This document shows, piece by piece, positions 51,369 through 59,933 of a stretch of 64,000 nt of DNA (position 1 is its first letter; every line of letters begins with the position of its first letter). The position numbers and the translations under genes were made by a program. The stretch is from positions 4,092,001 to 4,156,000 of the forward strand of contig OY764876.1 of the NCBI GenBank assembly GCA_963668595.1, read 5' to 3'. The notes under the pieces are model-generated. The model saw only the letters and a list, made by a program, of their open reading frames with translations, had not been told where the DNA came from and searched no databases. Source of the DNA: GWE2-42-39 sp963668595 (lineage in GTDB: Bacteria > Bacteroidota > Bacteroidia > Bacteroidales > Prolixibacteraceae).

Positions 51369-53252
51369 TTAGAATTTCAGCCTTTTGATAAATCCGTTAA
51401 AATCGAAACGGAGATTTAAATTCACTTTCGGAAGACGGAACGGAAGTCCGTTGCCATTGCCCTTGTTATTTCGTGAAACCGAATAAATCTCATCGATTAT
51501 ATCTTTGTATTTCTCCGAAATGTAATTGCGTTTTAATTTCAATGTTGGTGAAAGTTCTCCGGTTTGTGGAGTCCATTCTTCGCAAACCAGGCGGAAGCGT
51601 TTTATTTCTTCGTGTTCTCCCAATGTTTTATTGATTGCTTGTACTTCTTTCTGTACTTGTGCAACTACTTCTTCTTTTTCAATTAACTCGTCGTTGTCGC
51701 GATAGTGAATCCTTCGCTGACTACACCAATCGTGAAAGTACTCAAAATTTGGAGAAATCAAAGCACTGGCAAATTTCTCTCCTGCGCCGATCACCATTGC
51801 CTGTTCGATGAAGAAGGATGCTTTTAGCTTATTTTCAATCATCTGCGGAGCAATATATTTTCCTCCTGAAAGCTTGAACATCTCTTTCTTCCGGTCAGTA
51901 ATTTTCAGGTATTTCCCTTCATCCAGAATACCAATGTCTCCGGTATGAAACCATCCTTCTTCGTCAATTACCTCGGCCGTTAGCTCGGGTGCTTTGTAGT
52001 AACCTTTCATGATGCAGGGCCCTTTGCATAAAATTTCGCCATCCTCGGCAATCTTTACTTCAACCGGATGCAAAATCGGACCCACTGTACCAATTTTCAT
52101 TTCGCCACTCATCGGATTGTTCACTGCGATAACCGGTGAAGTCTCGGTAAGTCCGTATCCTTCCAGATTCTTCATCCCGGCCATGCCCAGTACGCGTGCA
52201 ATATCGGGTTGCAGGGCTGCACCACCCGAAACAATGTATCGGATATTGCCTCCCAATGCTTCACGCCACTTTGAGAAGACCAATTTGTCAGCCATTTTTA
52301 TCTGAAATCTGATAAACAAGTTATATTTCTTGTTGTACTCAAATCGTTTGGTAAGCTTGAGAGCTCCGAAATAAATGAGTTTTTTAATTCCGGTAAGTTC
52401 TTTCCCTTTCGAAACGAAACCATCATAAACCCGTTCGAGCAAGCGGGGAACCGAGTTAAACATGTGTGGTTTAATCTCTTTGATTGCCGAAACAATTTGT
52501 CCCAGATTACCCACATAGTAAACACCCATCCCTTTGTACTGGAAATGGTAGTTCATGCTTCGTTCATACACGTGGCACAGAGGTAAAAAGCTAATCGAGC
52601 GGTGGTCTTTCCCTAAGTCGTGCATTTGTGAGTGAGCCACTGCATTAACCACTAAATTCTGATGTGTGAGCATCACTCCTTTTGGGACTCCCGTGGTTCC
52701 GGAAGTGTAAATGATGGTTGCAACATCATCGGGGGTAATCGAATCTTTGATTTGCTGAAGTTGTGATGCCAGTTCTTCTTCTTTGGATGCCCCCAGCTGA
52801 ATGATCTCATCAATGCTTTTTAAGCCATCGATTTCTTCGAATGAGTATATTTCCTGAATACTTGGAGTTTCATTAACGATAGGTTTGATTTTTTCAAGCA
52901 GACGGCGATCGCCCACAATCAGAATTTTGGCCTCGGAGTGCCCAAGAATGTAACGATACTCGTCTTCGCCTATTGTCGGGTAAATGGGTACGTGAATTAC
53001 TCCACTCATTGCCAGTCCCATGTCGGCGATGTTCCATTCCGGACGGTTGGTGGTTACTGTTGCCACTTTGTCGTCTTTCGTTAATCCCATTGCCAGAAGC
53101 CCTAGTGCGAACTGATGTGATTTTTTGTTGTAGTCAGCTGTGCTGATGGTGTACCATTCGCTGCCTTTTTTGCCGCCTAAAGCATCTTCACGGGGAAAAA
53201 GTTCCAGATATCGTTCCAGAATGTCAAAAGTTCTGCGTACTTCTGATGACAT
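51369..53252 (-). CDS. Long-chain acyl-CoA synthetase (AMP-forming)
   Basis: It activates fatty acids to acyl-CoA through an acyl-adenylate. The 627-residue protein has the AMP-binding motif TIIYTSGTTGVPKGVMLTH, GYGLTETSPV, and WFHTGDIGILDEGKYLKITDRKKEMFKLSGGKYI, which is the hinge region. Length is that of the FadD15/FAA1-like eukaryotic-type subgroup common in Bacteroidota. It converges with the preceding oxidoreductase, and no other fatty-acid gene is adjacent. A 313-base gap precedes its start. Confidence 0.93.
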   Translation of the reverse strand: MSSEVRRTFDILERYLELFPREDALGGKKGSEWYTISTADYNKKSHQFALGLLAMGLTKDDKVATVTTNRPEWNIADMGLAMSGVIHVPIYPTIGEDEYRYILGHSEAKILIVGDRRLLEKIKPIVNETPSIQEIYSFEEIDGLKSIDEIIQLGASKEEELASQLQQIKDSITPDDVATIIYTSGTTGVPKGVMLTHQNLVVNAVAHSQMHDLGKDHRSISFLPLCHVYERSMNYHFQYKGMGVYYVGNLGQIVSAIKEIKPHMFNSVPRLLERVYDGFVSKGKELTGIKKLIYFGALKLTKRFEYNKKYNLFIRFQIKMADKLVFSKWREALGGNIRYIVSGGAALQPDIARVLGMAGMKNLEGYGLTETSPVIAVNNPMSGEMKIGTVGPILHPVEVKIAEDGEILCKGPCIMKGYYKAPELTAEVIDEEGWFHTGDIGILDEGKYLKITDRKKEMFKLSGGKYIAPQMIENKLKASFFIEQAMVIGAGEKFASALISPNFEYFHDWCSQRRIHYRDNDELIEKEEVVAQVQKEVQAINKTLGEHEEIKRFRLVCEEWTPQTGELSPTLKLKRNYISEKYKDIIDEIYSVSRNNKGNGNGLPFRLPKVNLNLRFDFNGFIKRLKF

Positions 53253-53565
53253 ATTTTATGAATTTGTTTTTCAGATTTTACAAACAAGCAAATATACTAT
53301 TTCGGGTATTCGTACGACGGGAGTGCTCTGTAAATGTAATGATTAAAATCTAATTTAGATTTTATCAAAATAGTCGTAAGTGTCATGTTTTTAGTGTATT
53401 GCATCTTTGCTTATCGACTTTTTGACGGTATTGTTCTAAAATCGTTGTCTTATTCTATTGTTTTTGTCCTTGAAATAAGATTGAAACATGACGATTGAAA
53501 TAGCAGATACTTGTGGCGGTATTTTGGGCGTTATTGTTTTGTTCGTCAGTTGTTTGGTGTTCCTT
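53253..53565. other. Gap upstream of the acyl-CoA synthetase, mostly without genes
   Basis: A/T-rich sequence with no convincing long reading frame. It presumably carries the synthetase promoter on the minus strand; I could not pick a clear -7 box. A short hydrophobic reading frame on the plus strand at 53488-53592 begins here and is listed separately. Confidence 0.4.
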
Positions 53566-53592
53566 TTACTCGAATATTTTCTGGAATGTTAG
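53488..53592 (+). CDS. Possible 34-residue single-span membrane peptide
   Basis: An ATG at 53488 opens MTIEIADTCGGILGV followed by a hydrophobic run (IVLFVSCLVFLLLEYFL) ending EC-stop. It would make one membrane helix. It overlaps the 3' end of the converging GNAT gene by 27 bases, and no strong promoter is seen. It may be chance; T-rich sequence easily codes hydrophobic residues. Confidence 0.2.
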   Translation: MTIEIADTCGGILGVIVLFVSCLVFLLLEYFLEC

Positions 53593-54096
53593 CTCGTCAA
53601 TCCAGCTTTTCGCTGAGCGAATCCATTCTCTTTTTGTTCCGCAATGAATAAACCCGGCTTTTTCAAAAAGCCTGATGCTGGCTGTATTGTTTGTTCCGAT
53701 GTTTGCAAATACTTGATGTAACCCAAGCACTTTTTCGGCATAATCAGCAATCAGTTCGAGTGCAGCAATGGCATATCCTTTTTGTCGGTTGGCCGGTTCG
53801 TGAATGAGAATGCCCACTCCTGCCCGTTGATGAAAAGGATCGAAATCGAATAAATCGACGGCTCCGATAGCTTGCCCGTCACGGGTTTCAATGATGAGTC
53901 GAAGTTGTTTGGTTTCGTAGATGTCGCGCTGCGAGTCGAGAATATATTGCTCTAAGGTGTAGCGGGAAAAAGGAGCCAGTGTGTTGCTGATAGCCCAAAC
54001 CGACGGATCATTCTCCCAACTATAAAGCATTTCCAAATCTTCGGGCTCGAGAGCTCGGAGGCGGATAATTGAATTTTCAGAATAAAGCGGTTTCAT
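53566..54096 (-). CDS. GNAT-family N-acetyltransferase
   Basis: A 176-residue protein from the ATG at 54096, which overlaps the preceding glycosyltransferase stop as ATGA. IRLRALEPEDLEMLYSWENDP, then AIGAVDLFDFDPFHQRAGVGI and NRQKGYAIAALELI with the acetyl-CoA loop, and NTASIRLFEKAGF are typical of RimJ/SpeG-type GNATs. SpeG (spermidine) or RimJ-like N-terminal acetylation are both possible. The coupling to a glycosyltransferase is suggestive of sugar acetylation but not decisive. Confidence 0.85.
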   Translation of the reverse strand: MKPLYSENSIIRLRALEPEDLEMLYSWENDPSVWAISNTLAPFSRYTLEQYILDSQRDIYETKQLRLIIETRDGQAIGAVDLFDFDPFHQRAGVGILIHEPANRQKGYAIAALELIADYAEKVLGLHQVFANIGTNNTASIRLFEKAGFIHCGTKREWIRSAKSWIDELTFQKIFE

Positions 54097-56045
54097 GACT
54101 GTCCGAGTTTTTTCCATGCTTTGGCAATGTACTCCAAATCATGATAAAGCTGATAATCTTTTGCGTATAAAATATTCAGTTCACCTTTTTTGCTGTCGGG
54201 CAAATCGGAGTCGAAAATGTCGGAAGGTGCAATTACTCCGCGGCGTATTTCAGGGAGTTGTGCGTTTGTTTCGGGCAAGCGGGCGTATCCAACCCAGCTT
54301 TTTCGTCCGCTCAGAACCTGGAAGATGTTACCGAAAAATCCGCCGGTATTCTGAATCGTCCAGCATAAAGCAGGAGACAGGAGAAGGAAAATCAAGGACA
54401 AAAATACATCGAGTAGCCGTTTGTGCCGAAGGTTTTTCTCGCGGGCAATTGAGTTGATCTGTAGAACATACAAATCGCCTGCCGTGTCAATGGAGTTGCT
54501 GCCGATAATAGAAATACTTTCGGGTGGCGCAATTTTATAGTCGATTTGTAAATCGCCCAGTTGGAGCATTGTCTGAATAATTTCGCGAGACGAAAGATCG
54601 ACCGAAGAGAAAATCAGTTCATCAATGCGGTTGATCTGAATAATTTCGTGAATCTGTTCCAGTTTGCCCAAGTAATCTGACTGTAATGGTTGTTCTCCGG
54701 GCGAAACCCTGCCCGCAATGTCGGCATTTAGTTTGGTCTGTTTTATAAGTTCTTCAATGCGTTGAGCTTCGTTGGATTGAGCAACAATAACAATTCGCTT
54801 TTTTTGCTGAAAATCGAAACGGAACTTTTTCAGTTTCAGAAAGCCCAGCGTGAGACGGTAGCCAACCAGTGCAACAAATGCCCATACGGAACCGAGAAGG
54901 ATGAGCGCCCTGGAAAAACGCAGGCTTTCGTTTACCAGCGAATATAGTACCAAAATGCTGAGTGTTCCCCATAATAGGCCGGATACAATACGTTTGAGCG
55001 AAAGCGGACGCTGGTAGCCTCCCGCGAAGAGGAGTGAAAAAATCCATATCAGAATGTATGCCGGAACAATCCAATGCAAGTATTCGGGCGGATAATAACC
55101 GCTTTCGAATTTGAGTCTCTCCCAATATGGGAGCAACACTGCATAGCCTGCATAAATAATCAAGGCATCAAGTGCCGGGAGAAAAATACGTTTGATAAAG
55201 CGTCCGGCCAATGCAAGCAATGCACGAAAATAAATGGCAAGATTGATCACCAGTCGATATAGTCGGGCATTGCCGGAGGAGAAGTGTTTCTGTGCGAAAA
55301 TGATCATGGCATTGTAAAACATGCGCACGTAGTTGACACTTCCTTTTTTGGTACTTTCTCCTTTATAATGAATGATCGTTGTTTCGGGGAAATAGTAATT
55401 TTTGTAGCCACCGAGTATGAGGCGATACGAAAGATCGATGTCTTCTCCGTACATGAAATAATCTTCGTCGAGCAGACCAACCTCGTCGAGTGCCTTTTTA
55501 CGCATCAGCATAAATGCTCCGGCAAGAATTTCAATTTCGTGCGTTTGCTCCGAACTGAGATGCCCCATGTGATAGCGGCTGAATTCTTTTGAATGAGGGA
55601 ATAGTGCCGAAAGTCCAAAGATTTTGTAAAACGCAACTTTGGGCGTAGGAAGTCCTCGCTTCGATTCAGGCAGAAAACGACCTTTGCCATCGATCATTTT
55701 TACCCCCAGCCCCCCCGCTTCGGGATGGGCATCCATGAATGCGCAAATTTTCTCAAAGCTGTGTTCTTCAACAACCGTGTCGGGGTTGAGTAATAACACG
55801 TATTCTCCGGTAGATTGCAGGATTGCCTGGTTGTTTGCTTTCGAAAAACCAACGTTTTGTTTGTTCTCTATTAATATTACCTGTGGAAATTTTTCGCGAA
55901 TCATTTGGCACGAACCGTCCACCGAATTATTGTCCACGACGAACAATTCGGTTTCAATATTTTGCGAAGCTTTGATTGCCGCATGGAGACATTGCTCCAG
56001 AAAATGCTTCACATTATAATTGACGATAACCACCGATAACTTCAT
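54093..56045 (-). CDS. GT2 glycosyltransferase fused to a degenerate undecaprenyl-phosphate sugar transferase
   Basis: A 650-residue protein from the ATG at 56045. Residues 1-230 are a GT2 domain (MKLSVVIVNYNVKHFLEQCL, LLLNPDTVVEE and EVGLLDEDYFMYGEDIDLSYR) like rhamnosyltransferases. Then come about five membrane segments, a nucleotide-binding domain (KKRIVIVAQSNEAQRIEELI), and a short C-terminal piece that starts like a WbaP/WecA-type phosphoglycosyltransferase (KRLLDVFLSLIFLLLSPAL). It lacks the catalytic Asp-Glu region and the LPQLxN motif; only VLSGRKSWVGYARLP recalls the end. The second half is therefore probably non-catalytic. A role in surface polysaccharide assembly is likely. Confidence 0.75.
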   Translation of the reverse strand: MKLSVVIVNYNVKHFLEQCLHAAIKASQNIETELFVVDNNSVDGSCQMIREKFPQVILIENKQNVGFSKANNQAILQSTGEYVLLLNPDTVVEEHSFEKICAFMDAHPEAGGLGVKMIDGKGRFLPESKRGLPTPKVAFYKIFGLSALFPHSKEFSRYHMGHLSSEQTHEIEILAGAFMLMRKKALDEVGLLDEDYFMYGEDIDLSYRLILGGYKNYYFPETTIIHYKGESTKKGSVNYVRMFYNAMIIFAQKHFSSGNARLYRLVINLAIYFRALLALAGRFIKRIFLPALDALIIYAGYAVLLPYWERLKFESGYYPPEYLHWIVPAYILIWIFSLLFAGGYQRPLSLKRIVSGLLWGTLSILVLYSLVNESLRFSRALILLGSVWAFVALVGYRLTLGFLKLKKFRFDFQQKKRIVIVAQSNEAQRIEELIKQTKLNADIAGRVSPGEQPLQSDYLGKLEQIHEIIQINRIDELIFSSVDLSSREIIQTMLQLGDLQIDYKIAPPESISIIGSNSIDTAGDLYVLQINSIAREKNLRHKRLLDVFLSLIFLLLSPALCWTIQNTGGFFGNIFQVLSGRKSWVGYARLPETNAQLPEIRRGVIAPSDIFDSDLPDSKKGELNILYAKDYQLYHDLEYIAKAWKKLGQS

Positions 56046-56161
56046 GCAGTAAAGATAACCGAAAAAATGAGCAAATAGTATGTGCTCCGAATTGCCGTAT
56101 AGCACCTATGTAAAACATTTCAGGTGCGAAACAGGTGATTCTGTGTGGCGTGAAGAAAAAT

Positions 56162-56788
56162 TTATCGACCCAGCGAATCTTCAAAATTCTGGCGATTGAC
56201 AATTGATCGTCCCAGGGTTATTTCGTCGGCATATTCCAGTTCGTCGCCAATTGAAACCCCCCGGGCAAGCGTGGTGATTTTTACCGGTAAATCTTTCAGT
56301 TTCTTGAAAATGAAAAAGTTGGTAGTGTCACCTTCCATTGTAGTGCTGAGTGCAAGAATTACTTCATCAACTTTGCCACTCTGAACGCGTTCTACCAGCG
56401 AATCAACTTCAATGTCGGAAGGCCCAATGCCGTCCATGGGGGAAATGATGCCTCCCAGTACGTGATACAATCCGCTGAATTGGTGCGTGTTTTCAATCGA
56501 CATTACATCTTTAATATTTTCAACCACACAAACAATTGACGGAATACGTGATGGGGTAGCACAGATATTGCATGTGTCGGTATCGGAAATGTTGTGACAC
56601 ACTTTGCAGTGTTTGATCTCGTTTCGCATTTGAATCATGGTTTGCCCGAAAATTTCTACTTCGCGGGTGTCTTGCCGGAGCAGGTGCAATACCAGGCGAA
56701 GTGCTGTTTTTCGTCCAATTCCCGGTAATTTCGAGAATTCGTTGACAGCATTTTCAAGCAGGCGCGAAGGATAATGTTCAATATTCAT
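56162..56788 (-). CDS. recR: Recombination mediator RecR
   Basis: It works with RecO and RecF to load RecA at DNA gaps. The 208-residue protein has a helix-hairpin-helix (FSKLPGIGRKTALRLVLHLL), a four-Cys zinc motif (CKVCHNISDTDTCNIC), and a Toprim domain (IVCVVENIKDVMSIENT, YHVLGGIISPMDGIGP). Length is standard. Confidence 0.97.
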   Translation of the reverse strand: MNIEHYPSRLLENAVNEFSKLPGIGRKTALRLVLHLLRQDTREVEIFGQTMIQMRNEIKHCKVCHNISDTDTCNICATPSRIPSIVCVVENIKDVMSIENTHQFSGLYHVLGGIISPMDGIGPSDIEVDSLVERVQSGKVDEVILALSTTMEGDTTNFFIFKKLKDLPVKITTLARGVSIGDELEYADEITLGRSIVNRQNFEDSLGR

Positions 56789-56845
56789 GCGAATTGGCGT
56801 TTTGTGCAGGCCAAAAGTAATTATCGTTTTTGAATTTTGAGTGCT

Positions 56846-59062
56846 CTACGATTTCGATTTGAGATACTTTGATGCAAGCAATAAAACATCCTGAACTTTG
56901 AACGGTTTAATCAATATGGCATTACATCCGGTTTCGAGACAATTTTCGTGGTCTTCAAATTGGGTGTATGCTGTTTGTGCAATGATCGGAATATCCTTGT
57001 TCGTTTTTCGGATTTGCATGGTCGCTTCGTATCCATTGATTTCTGGTAGCTGAATATCCATGAGTATCAGGTCAATTTTTTGACTGTTGAAAATATTCAG
57101 CACATCAATTCCGTCTCGGGCCCAAATAAGTTTGGCTCCGGTTTCAGCAAAAATATTTTTGAGGTATTCGAAGTTGTAGGCAACATCTTCGGCAACCAAA
57201 ATGGTATAGTCGCTGAAATCGAAATGTATTTTTTTTGCCTTCTGGATAATTGATTGCTTGCTCTGTATTTTTATCTTGTCGTATGGAATTGTGAAATAGA
57301 AAATACTTCCTTCGCCTTTTTTCGATTTTATACCCATTTGTCCGCCCAGTAAATGAACCAGTCCCCGACAGAGAATCAGACCCAGTCCTATTCCATTCTT
57401 CGTTGAACCGGCTTTGTATTTGGGGTCCTCTATTTGCGAAATAATTGAATCCTGCATCTCTTCGCTCATTCCAACTCCTGTATCTTGCACGTAAAATTGC
57501 AATTTTCGGTCAGAAAATAGCTGGTAGCCAATTTCGATATGTCCCAGATCGGTTTGTTTAAGTGCATTTTCGAACAGAATATAAAGCACTTGTTTGAGTC
57601 GCAGCGGGTCGGTGAAAATAATGTTGTGATGCGGTTCCATCGGTATCGTAAAGCGTAATTCAACCCGTTCTTTTCCGCGTTGTTCCATTAGTCGTGCAAC
57701 ATCCTGCTGTAGTTCCGAAAGAATATCACTAAGTGCACACGATTCTTTTTTGATTTTTAATTGGTCATTGTCGAGCCTTGCTGCATCCATCATGTTATCG
57801 ATAAGATGCATGAGGATGAAACTATTTTGCTGAATGATGTTTAAATATCGTTGTTTTTGCTGGTCATCAGTTTCAGCATGTTGTAACAAATCCGAAAAGC
57901 CAATAATGCCATTTATCGGAGTTCGAATCTTGTGGCTCATCAACGAAAGAAAATTGCTTTTATAGAGATTTGAGGTCTCTGTGGTTTTCCGCACATTGCG
58001 CAAGTCGGTTTCCAGTTTCCGGAAAGCAGTAATGTCCTCTGCAATTTTTACAAAATGAGTAATAATTCCTTGCTTATTGCGGAGCGGAATAATGGTGGCC
58101 TGTTCAATGAAATGGCGACCGTTTTTCCGTTTGTTTTTTAGTTCGCCCTGCCAAATATTTCCGTTGGTAATTGTTTGCCATATTTTTGAATAAAACTCGG
58201 GCGAGTGTAATCCTGATTTTAAAATATTGGGTTTTTTCCCGATAATTTCATCTGCATCCCACCCCGTTTTTTTACTGAATGAGGTGTTGAAAAAAGTAAT
58301 GTATCCTTCGTGATCGGTGATAATACAGGGGAAGGGACTGTACATGACAGCCTGTTTGAACATATCCAGTTCGCGATCCGATTTTTTTTCCTGTGAGATG
58401 TCTCGACTGGCACTTATCATTCGTTCTGGTTGGTTTTGCTCATTGCGGATGCAGATCGCATTGCTGAGAAACCAGAGATAATTGCCGTTTTTGTGCCGAA
58501 GCCGAAATTCGGATTGAAATATACGTTGATTGTCGGCAAAGAAAAGTTTTATCTCTCTGCTTATTCGGTCTTTGTCTCCGGGATGGAGTAGTTGCTCGAA
58601 AGTAGAATAATCATCCGTGAGTTCATCTGGCGTATATCCCAAATGGATTTTCCATAGGGTTGATAATTGAATATGTCCTGTAATAATATTCCATTCACAG
58701 ATTCCCAAATTACTTGCTTCAATTGCTATTTCGGTAACTGACTTTTCATTTTTGTGTTGTGTTGAAACAAAGCTTATTACGAGTGTTGTGCCGGCAATCG
58801 GAGTGAGTGTCAGGGCAAATGTTCTCCCTTGTTTTTCTATCTCCATGGAAATTACCTGAAGTTCATCCAATGCTTTCTCGCAATTTTGAATGAATGTCTT
58901 TTGATCATCTGTTTCCCATTCATTGATGCTTTCCTTGAGTGAAGTTGCTTTGTCTGAAAAGACAAATAGGGCTGAGGCATTGCTTTGATTCTTTGTGATA
59001 TAAAATTTTGAGTCAATGCAGATATACCCGGAGGAAGACATATGTGGGAGTTCGGTATCCAT
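56846..59062 (-). CDS. Hybrid PAS sensor kinase with C-terminal receiver and atypical H-box
   Basis: A 738-residue cytoplasmic protein with no membrane segment. It has two or three PAS/PAC sensor domains (residues about 120-365, with WDADEIIGKKPNILKSG), then an HisKA domain, a HATPase_c domain (DTGVGMSEEMQDSI, and GIGLGLILCRGLV), and a receiver with phospho-acceptor Asp669 in LILMDIQLPEINGYEA. The H-box reads SLMSHKIRTPINGIIGF: His377 is followed by Lys378 where nearly all HisKA kinases have Glu or Asp. That residue takes part in catalysis in the family, so kinase activity may be altered. Nothing adjacent suggests its output. Confidence 0.85.
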   Translation of the reverse strand: MDTELPHMSSSGYICIDSKFYITKNQSNASALFVFSDKATSLKESINEWETDDQKTFIQNCEKALDELQVISMEIEKQGRTFALTLTPIAGTTLVISFVSTQHKNEKSVTEIAIEASNLGICEWNIITGHIQLSTLWKIHLGYTPDELTDDYSTFEQLLHPGDKDRISREIKLFFADNQRIFQSEFRLRHKNGNYLWFLSNAICIRNEQNQPERMISASRDISQEKKSDRELDMFKQAVMYSPFPCIITDHEGYITFFNTSFSKKTGWDADEIIGKKPNILKSGLHSPEFYSKIWQTITNGNIWQGELKNKRKNGRHFIEQATIIPLRNKQGIITHFVKIAEDITAFRKLETDLRNVRKTTETSNLYKSNFLSLMSHKIRTPINGIIGFSDLLQHAETDDQQKQRYLNIIQQNSFILMHLIDNMMDAARLDNDQLKIKKESCALSDILSELQQDVARLMEQRGKERVELRFTIPMEPHHNIIFTDPLRLKQVLYILFENALKQTDLGHIEIGYQLFSDRKLQFYVQDTGVGMSEEMQDSIISQIEDPKYKAGSTKNGIGLGLILCRGLVHLLGGQMGIKSKKGEGSIFYFTIPYDKIKIQSKQSIIQKAKKIHFDFSDYTILVAEDVAYNFEYLKNIFAETGAKLIWARDGIDVLNIFNSQKIDLILMDIQLPEINGYEATMQIRKTNKDIPIIAQTAYTQFEDHENCLETGCNAILIKPFKVQDVLLLASKYLKSKS

Positions 59063-59235
59063 GGTATTATTTGAGTAGTTTATCCAAAAATAATTAAAAA
59101 ATGTACTTGAAGCAATTACATGGTAAACAAAATAATGGGGAAAGCCTGCCTTAATTTTGCAATCAGAGCAGATTTGGATACGATAATTTCTTTTTTAGTG
59201 AAAAAAAACAGAATTAGTTATGAGAATAAATAAAA

Positions 59236-59279
59236 AAAACGATATTTGCACTTCGGAACGAATTTCGTATTATCGTTTT
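59236..59279. promoter_or_regulatory. Inverted repeats at the tetR promoter
   Basis: AAAACGATA (59236-59244) and TATCGTTTT (59271-59279) flank a central ACGAATTTCGT palindrome (59258-59268). GATATTTG (59241-59248), a near -7 box, is inside. A similar palindrome occurs before the adaptor gene (59906-59916), so these are likely TetR operators. Confidence 0.55.
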
Positions 59280-59283
59280 ATAA

Positions 59284-59871
59284 ATGCAAAAAGAAGAAAT
59301 CATACGGGGAGAAATAATTGAGGCAGCAGGAGAGTTGTTTCAGCAATATGGTTTTCAGAAAACCACGATGGAAGATATTGCAAAAGCTGCGGGAAAAGGA
59401 AAGAGTACGCTGTATTATTATTTTGCCAATAAAGACGAGGTTTTTGATGCTGTTGCCAATAAAGAAATAGATGAAGTTTGCAGGGCAGTACAGGAAGGAA
59501 TCGAAAAGGTGAGTAGTCCTCGCGAAAAATTGAAGACTTATGCATTAATTAATTTCACCGAGATAAGAAAAAAGACCATCTTGTATAAGTTGGTTTGTGG
59601 CGAAATGAAGAGCAATTTGACTAAACTGATGTATGCCTTGAGGGAAAAGTTTGATAAAGAAGAGTTGAGCCTATTTGAAGATATTTTATTGGAAGGAATT
59701 AAGTGTGGAGATTTTAAGTCGGTTGAAGAGAAGGATGTAAAGGCTCTTGCTCATATTATATTGAGTGCTTTGCGCGGGATTGAGGTGGATGTGTTTATTG
59801 AAAACAAATTGCCTGAATTTGATGATCATTTGGGTTTAGTTACGAATTTGTTGGTTCGGGGATTGGAATAG
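59284..59871 (+). CDS. TetR-family transcriptional regulator
   Basis: A 195-residue repressor. The N-terminal DNA-binding helices read EAAGELFQQYGFQKTTMEDIAKAAGKGKSTLYYYFANKDEVFDAV, split across about residues 11-57; the remainder is the ligand-binding helical domain. It lies directly ahead of an adaptor-pump pair and probably represses it and itself. The ATG at 59284 begins three bases after the inverted repeat that overlaps the promoter. Confidence 0.92.
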   Translation: MQKEEIIRGEIIEAAGELFQQYGFQKTTMEDIAKAAGKGKSTLYYYFANKDEVFDAVANKEIDEVCRAVQEGIEKVSSPREKLKTYALINFTEIRKKTILYKLVCGEMKSNLTKLMYALREKFDKEELSLFEDILLEGIKCGDFKSVEEKDVKALAHIILSALRGIEVDVFIENKLPEFDDHLGLVTNLLVRGLE

Positions 59872-59905
59872 CAATCTTTTTTTTGATTCATTATTCGACT
59901 AAAAA

Positions 59906-59916
59906 ACGAAAATCGT
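59906..59916. promoter_or_regulatory. Second TetR-operator-like palindrome before the adaptor gene
   Basis: ACGAAAATCGT (four-base arms) followed by ATT, closely matching ACGAATTTCGTATT in front of tetR. It lies 18 bases before the adaptor ATG. Confidence 0.5.
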
Positions 59917-59933
59917 ATTGAAATACATAAGTC

